Source: DASQPR01 sp963797605 (lineage in GTDB: Bacteria > Actinomycetota > Actinomycetes > Mycobacteriales > Micromonosporaceae). From it: a stretch of DNA of 64,000 nucleotides. Location: contig CAWCPX010000005.1 of the NCBI GenBank assembly GCA_963797605.1, positions 744,001 to 808,000 of the forward strand, read 5' to 3'. A program made the translations under genes and the position numbers. Under the pieces are notes generated by a model, which was not told where the DNA came from, ran no database searches, and worked only from the letters and a program-made list of their open reading frames with translations. Within the stretch, counting starts at the first letter, position 1. Each line of letters begins with the position of its first letter. Of this stretch, positions 61,849-64,000 are shown piece after piece.

Positions 61849-61924
61849 AGATCCCCGGATCTTGCGACTGAACGGGGCATCCCGCGAACCGGAAGGCCCG
61901 GTAACGCGCAAGATCCGGGGATCT
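61849..61924. repeat. Palindromic repeat family Q, copy 3 (18-bp perfect arms)
   Basis: AGATCCCCGGATCTTGCG (61849-61866) and CGCAAGATCCGGGGATCT (61907-61924) are perfect inverted repeats with a 40-nt spacer. It begins 10 bp after the DUF4126 stop and may serve as its terminator. The half-site contains the shared GATC..GATCTTG core. Confidence 0.65.
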
Positions 61925-62014
61925 TGGCGAGTGGACGCGGCGTGGCCTGCGACCTCCCGATGGAGTAATGCCGATAATTGGGGCGTATCGGGTCTTGGGA
62001 TCGGGAGGCGTGCT

Positions 62015-62275
62015 GTGGCGAGCGTTGCTGAGGTGAAGGCGGCCATCGACTCCGCGATCACACACGTACAGGACAGCGAAGCCGCCGTACGCGCCGCGAG
62101 CGCACAGCTCGGTGAGGCTCAACAGCGGCTCGCGGCCGCCGTCGACGGCAGCGGGCACGACTCGGTCGGCGTCGCGCAAGCCGCGTTGTCGCAGGCCACC
62201 GGCGAACTCGACGACTGTCTCACGGCGACCGCGCAAGCCGTCGAGCACGCCCAGGCCTACGCCGCCACGCTCTGA
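62015..62275 (+). CDS. Small helical protein, first gene of FtsK-like operon
   Basis: This 86-residue protein is predicted all-alpha and coiled-coil (AEVKAAIDSAITHVQDSEAAVRAASAQL, then QAALSQATGELDDCLTATAQAVEHAQAYAATL). Size and helical-hairpin character recall WXG100 proteins, but there is no WxG motif. GTG is preceded by GGGAGG at 6 nt, the best ribosome-binding site in the area. Its stop lies 1 nt before the next start. I know of no characterised homologue. A partner or substrate of the downstream ATPase is an inference from the operon. Confidence 0.7.
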   Translation: MASVAEVKAAIDSAITHVQDSEAAVRAASAQLGEAQQRLAAAVDGSGHDSVGVAQAALSQATGELDDCLTATAQAVEHAQAYAATL

Positions 62276-62276
62276 C

Positions 62277-62930
62277 ATGTCCCTGTTCGACCAGCTGACC
62301 GCCGATCTGCGTACGGCGCGCGAGCATCTGCCGCTGCCGGCGCTGCGACGGGCGATCGCGGATCTGCGGCGCGCCGACGAAAGCGTCCTGCTTGCGATCC
62401 GGCGCGCGAACGACCTCCCCGACGCCCGAGACCACGGCGGCGCACCGGCGATCCCGCATGCCACGCTCGCTCGGCTGGGCGCCGCCACCACCCATGTGGA
62501 GACCGGCGCCGGCCTGCTGATGCGAGCCCAGGACGAGGTCGGCGCTTACCTTTCCGCGATCGGCGCAGGCGTTGCCCGGCCGCTCGGGGAACCGCCCGTC
62601 GGAGCAGCGCCCGCGGGACCGACGCCGGTCGGAGAACTTCTGTCGGAGCTTCCGGTGGCCGACGCCGCGGCAACGATCGACGCCTGGTGGCCGGCTCGCG
62701 TCGGCATGCTTACGGCCGAGCGCGGCGACGGCTGCGACGATCCCGCCCGAACCGGGCCCGAACTGCTCGCACGCCTGGTCGCGGCGGCGCGTTCGCACGA
62801 CCGGACCGGCGTGCACGCTCAGCTCGTCGGCGCCGGAGCGGCCCTCGGATCCAGCCTGACAAGCGTCGCGGTCACCGGCATCCGCCGCATCCTGACCGAT
62901 GTGCTCGGCCGGCCGCCGACTGCTCGCTGA
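62277..62930 (+). CDS. Helical protein of FtsK-like operon (probably frameshifted at its end)
   Basis: This 217-residue protein has a helical N-terminal half (LFDQLTADLRTAREHLPLPALRRAIADLRRADESVLLAIRRAN), an Ala/Pro/Gly-rich middle and a helical end (ELLARLVAAARSHDRTGVHAQLVGAGAAL). The frame stops shortly after TDVLGRPP. The next frame continues smoothly as RLLADLDRFHRAADARDLLPGL if one base in the run GGCCGGCCGCC (about 62907-62917) is dropped. The complete protein would then be about 282 residues ending at 63126. I do not recognise a family. ATG lies 1 nt after the upstream stop. Confidence 0.6.
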   Translation: MSLFDQLTADLRTAREHLPLPALRRAIADLRRADESVLLAIRRANDLPDARDHGGAPAIPHATLARLGAATTHVETGAGLLMRAQDEVGAYLSAIGAGVARPLGEPPVGAAPAGPTPVGELLSELPVADAAATIDAWWPARVGMLTAERGDGCDDPARTGPELLARLVAAARSHDRTGVHAQLVGAGAALGSSLTSVAVTGIRRILTDVLGRPPTAR

Positions 62931-63126
62931 CCTCGACCGCTTCCACCGCGCCGCCGACGCCCGCGATCTGCTGCCCGGCCTGCCCGACGGCGTGACGATG
63001 TCAGTGCTCCGGCGCGCATGTCTCGAGTCAGACCGAGACCACCATGATGCGATCGATGTGGCTGTCGGCTCTGCCGTATCCATGGCGGCATTGATCGTCG
63101 CTTTTGATCGTGATCTGTCCCGATGA
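62899..63126 (+). CDS. Continuation of the preceding helical protein in another frame
   Basis: These 75 codons include LLADLDRFHRAADARDLLPGL and VAVGSAVSMAALIVAFDRDLSR. The frame has no ribosome-binding site of its own and overlaps the upstream gene, so I read it as the C-terminal part of that gene after a one-base insertion. Its stop overlaps the FtsK-like start (ATGA), which fixes it as the true end of the upstream gene. Confidence 0.45.
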   Translation: MCSAGRRLLADLDRFHRAADARDLLPGLPDGVTMSVLRRACLESDRDHHDAIDVAVGSAVSMAALIVAFDRDLSR

Positions 63127-64000
63127 CGAAGTCGGTGGTGGAGAGCATTGTCGCCGCTCAGATCGCGATCGCTCGGGCCGAGGCGCGGTCAGCGCTAGCG
63201 GCGGCCTCGGAAGACGCGGCGGCCGCGAGGGGTCGTCGCGACACGGCCAGGGCGACGGTCACGAGCTTGCGAACACAGCTTTCCGGGGTACGCGAGCGGG
63301 CGGTCACGCAGGCACACGCGGCAACCGCGGACCGCGGCGCCGACATGATCCGCCGGCTCGGCGCGATGACCCGAACGCTCCCGGCGGCCGCGCGCGCCGA
63401 ATGGCCGCAGTGGACCGTCGACGCGGCACCGCACCGGACCCGGGCGCCGGAATGGTTGCGGATCGGCCTGCTGGCGGCGGCCCCCGAGGTGCCGGCGCTG
63501 CTGCCGCTGCTCGACCACGGGCATCTCGCCATCACCGGCACCGATCCGCGGGCCGAGAACGCGCTGATCGCCGGGCTGCTGCTGCGCGCGATCGGAGCCG
63601 CGGCACCCGGCGCGCTTCGCGTGACCATCTACGACCCGGACCATCTCGGCGCCGCGTTGGCCGGCTTCGCACCGCTCCGAACCGCCGGTCTCGCGCGGTT
63701 CGTCGGGCCGGGCGCGCTCGCGGCGTTGCTCGACGAGACGGCTGCCGAGATCCGCCGGATCAACGAACGCGTGCTCGCCGGATCAGCCGCCACGCTGCGG
63801 GAACTGGCCTTCGCGACCGGCCGGCGGACCGAGCCGTGGCGCGTCGTCGTGCTGCTCGGCGATGGCGACGGCGGCCCGGACGCGACCGGCGTCCGCACCC
63901 AGCTCGACCGGATCGTGCGCACCGGCGCGGCCTGCGGCGTGCACCTGATCGCACGCGGGCGCACGCTCGGCCTGACCGGGGCGGGACGCGTCGAGACCGT
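63123..64000 (+). CDS. FtsK/SpoIIIE-like ATPase, N-terminal part (cut by window edge)
   Basis: The visible 292 residues start with a coiled coil (IAAQIAIARAEARSAL-like, to about 75). A Rossmann-like domain follows: WLRIGLLAAAPEVPALLPLLDHGHLAITG, ALIAGLLLRAIGAAAPGALRVTIYDPDHLGAALAGFAPL and LLDETAAEIRRINERVLAG. It ends ACGVHLIARGRTLGL. I recognise this as the front half of an uncharacterised actinobacterial FtsK/SpoIIIE-domain protein. The Walker A domain should lie beyond the edge, so ATPase activity is not directly shown. ATG overlaps the upstream stop by 4 bp. Confidence 0.65.
   Translation, partial: MTKSVVESIVAAQIAIARAEARSALAAASEDAAAARGRRDTARATVTSLRTQLSGVRERAVTQAHAATADRGADMIRRLGAMTRTLPAAARAEWPQWTVDAAPHRTRAPEWLRIGLLAAAPEVPALLPLLDHGHLAITGTDPRAENALIAGLLLRAIGAAAPGALRVTIYDPDHLGAALAGFAPLRTAGLARFVGPGALAALLDETAAEIRRINERVLAGSAATLRELAFATGRRTEPWRVVVLLGDGDGGPDATGVRTQLDRIVRTGAACGVHLIARGRTLGLTGAGRVET

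Overview
The window is 64 kb of very GC-rich chromosome from a filamentous or polar-growing actinomycete. The evidence is strong GC3 bias in every real gene, frequent GTG starts, leaderless promoters, an actinobacterial NucS mismatch endonuclease, a crotonyl-CoA carboxylase/reductase, and a pair of FilP/Scy-like coiled-coil proteins beside methylmalonyl-CoA epimerase and thiolase genes. As I remember it, Streptomyces coelicolor has a similar order around SCO5385-SCO5400. A Cryptosporangium/Actinoplanes-like host is a guess.

Layout. 1-7 kb: an edge-truncated lipoprotein, a DUF402 protein, an acetolactate-synthase-like enzyme, an enoyl-CoA hydratase broken by one extra base, a YccF membrane protein and an ABC ATPase. 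5.8-8.6 kb: a ROK repressor divergent from a NagZ-type glycosidase, with a palindromic operator between them. 8.6-10.4 kb: an IS1182-type element sitting inside a palindromic repeat. 10.5-11.5 kb: an AbiEi/DUF559 protein. 11.5-18.6 kb: NAD-glutamate dehydrogenase, an arginase-family protein and a CnoX/YbbN-like thioredoxin, all reading through many one-base insertions. This looks like a poor-quality assembly patch rather than gene decay. 18.6-28.8 and 33.0-37.8 kb: two translationally coupled operons holding four giant FtsX/MacB-type permeases and three ATPases. Two of the ATPases carry a C-terminal AbrB-like domain and a degenerate signature motif. Between these operons lie an acyl-CoA mutase, an SDR, an Asp23 protein and a cold-shock gene with a clear terminator.

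38-48.7 kb is the acyl-CoA core: MeaB, thiolase, methylmalonyl-CoA epimerase, crotonyl-CoA carboxylase/reductase and a tandem 3-hydroxybutyryl-CoA dehydrogenase. Together with the mutase at 28.9 kb they fit the ethylmalonyl-CoA/propionyl-CoA routes. The two hendecad coiled-coil genes sit inside this block, separated by an unusually structured intergenic region.

48.9-64 kb is mixed: two MazF-type toxin-antitoxin pairs (one antitoxin has a pentapeptide-repeat tail in a shifted frame), aldehyde dehydrogenase, prolyl oligopeptidase, an MFS pump with a TetR regulator, a sedolisin protease, a Rieske oxygenase, NucS, an orphan antitoxin and a DUF4126 protein. The end holds a tightly packed operon of small helical proteins followed by an FtsK-like ATPase cut by the window edge. 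Several families of imperfect palindromes are scattered through the gaps.

The best candidates for an undescribed system are the AbrB-tailed ABC ATPases with their disulfide-bearing permeases, the FtsK-like operon at the right edge, and the antitoxin with the pentapeptide tail.
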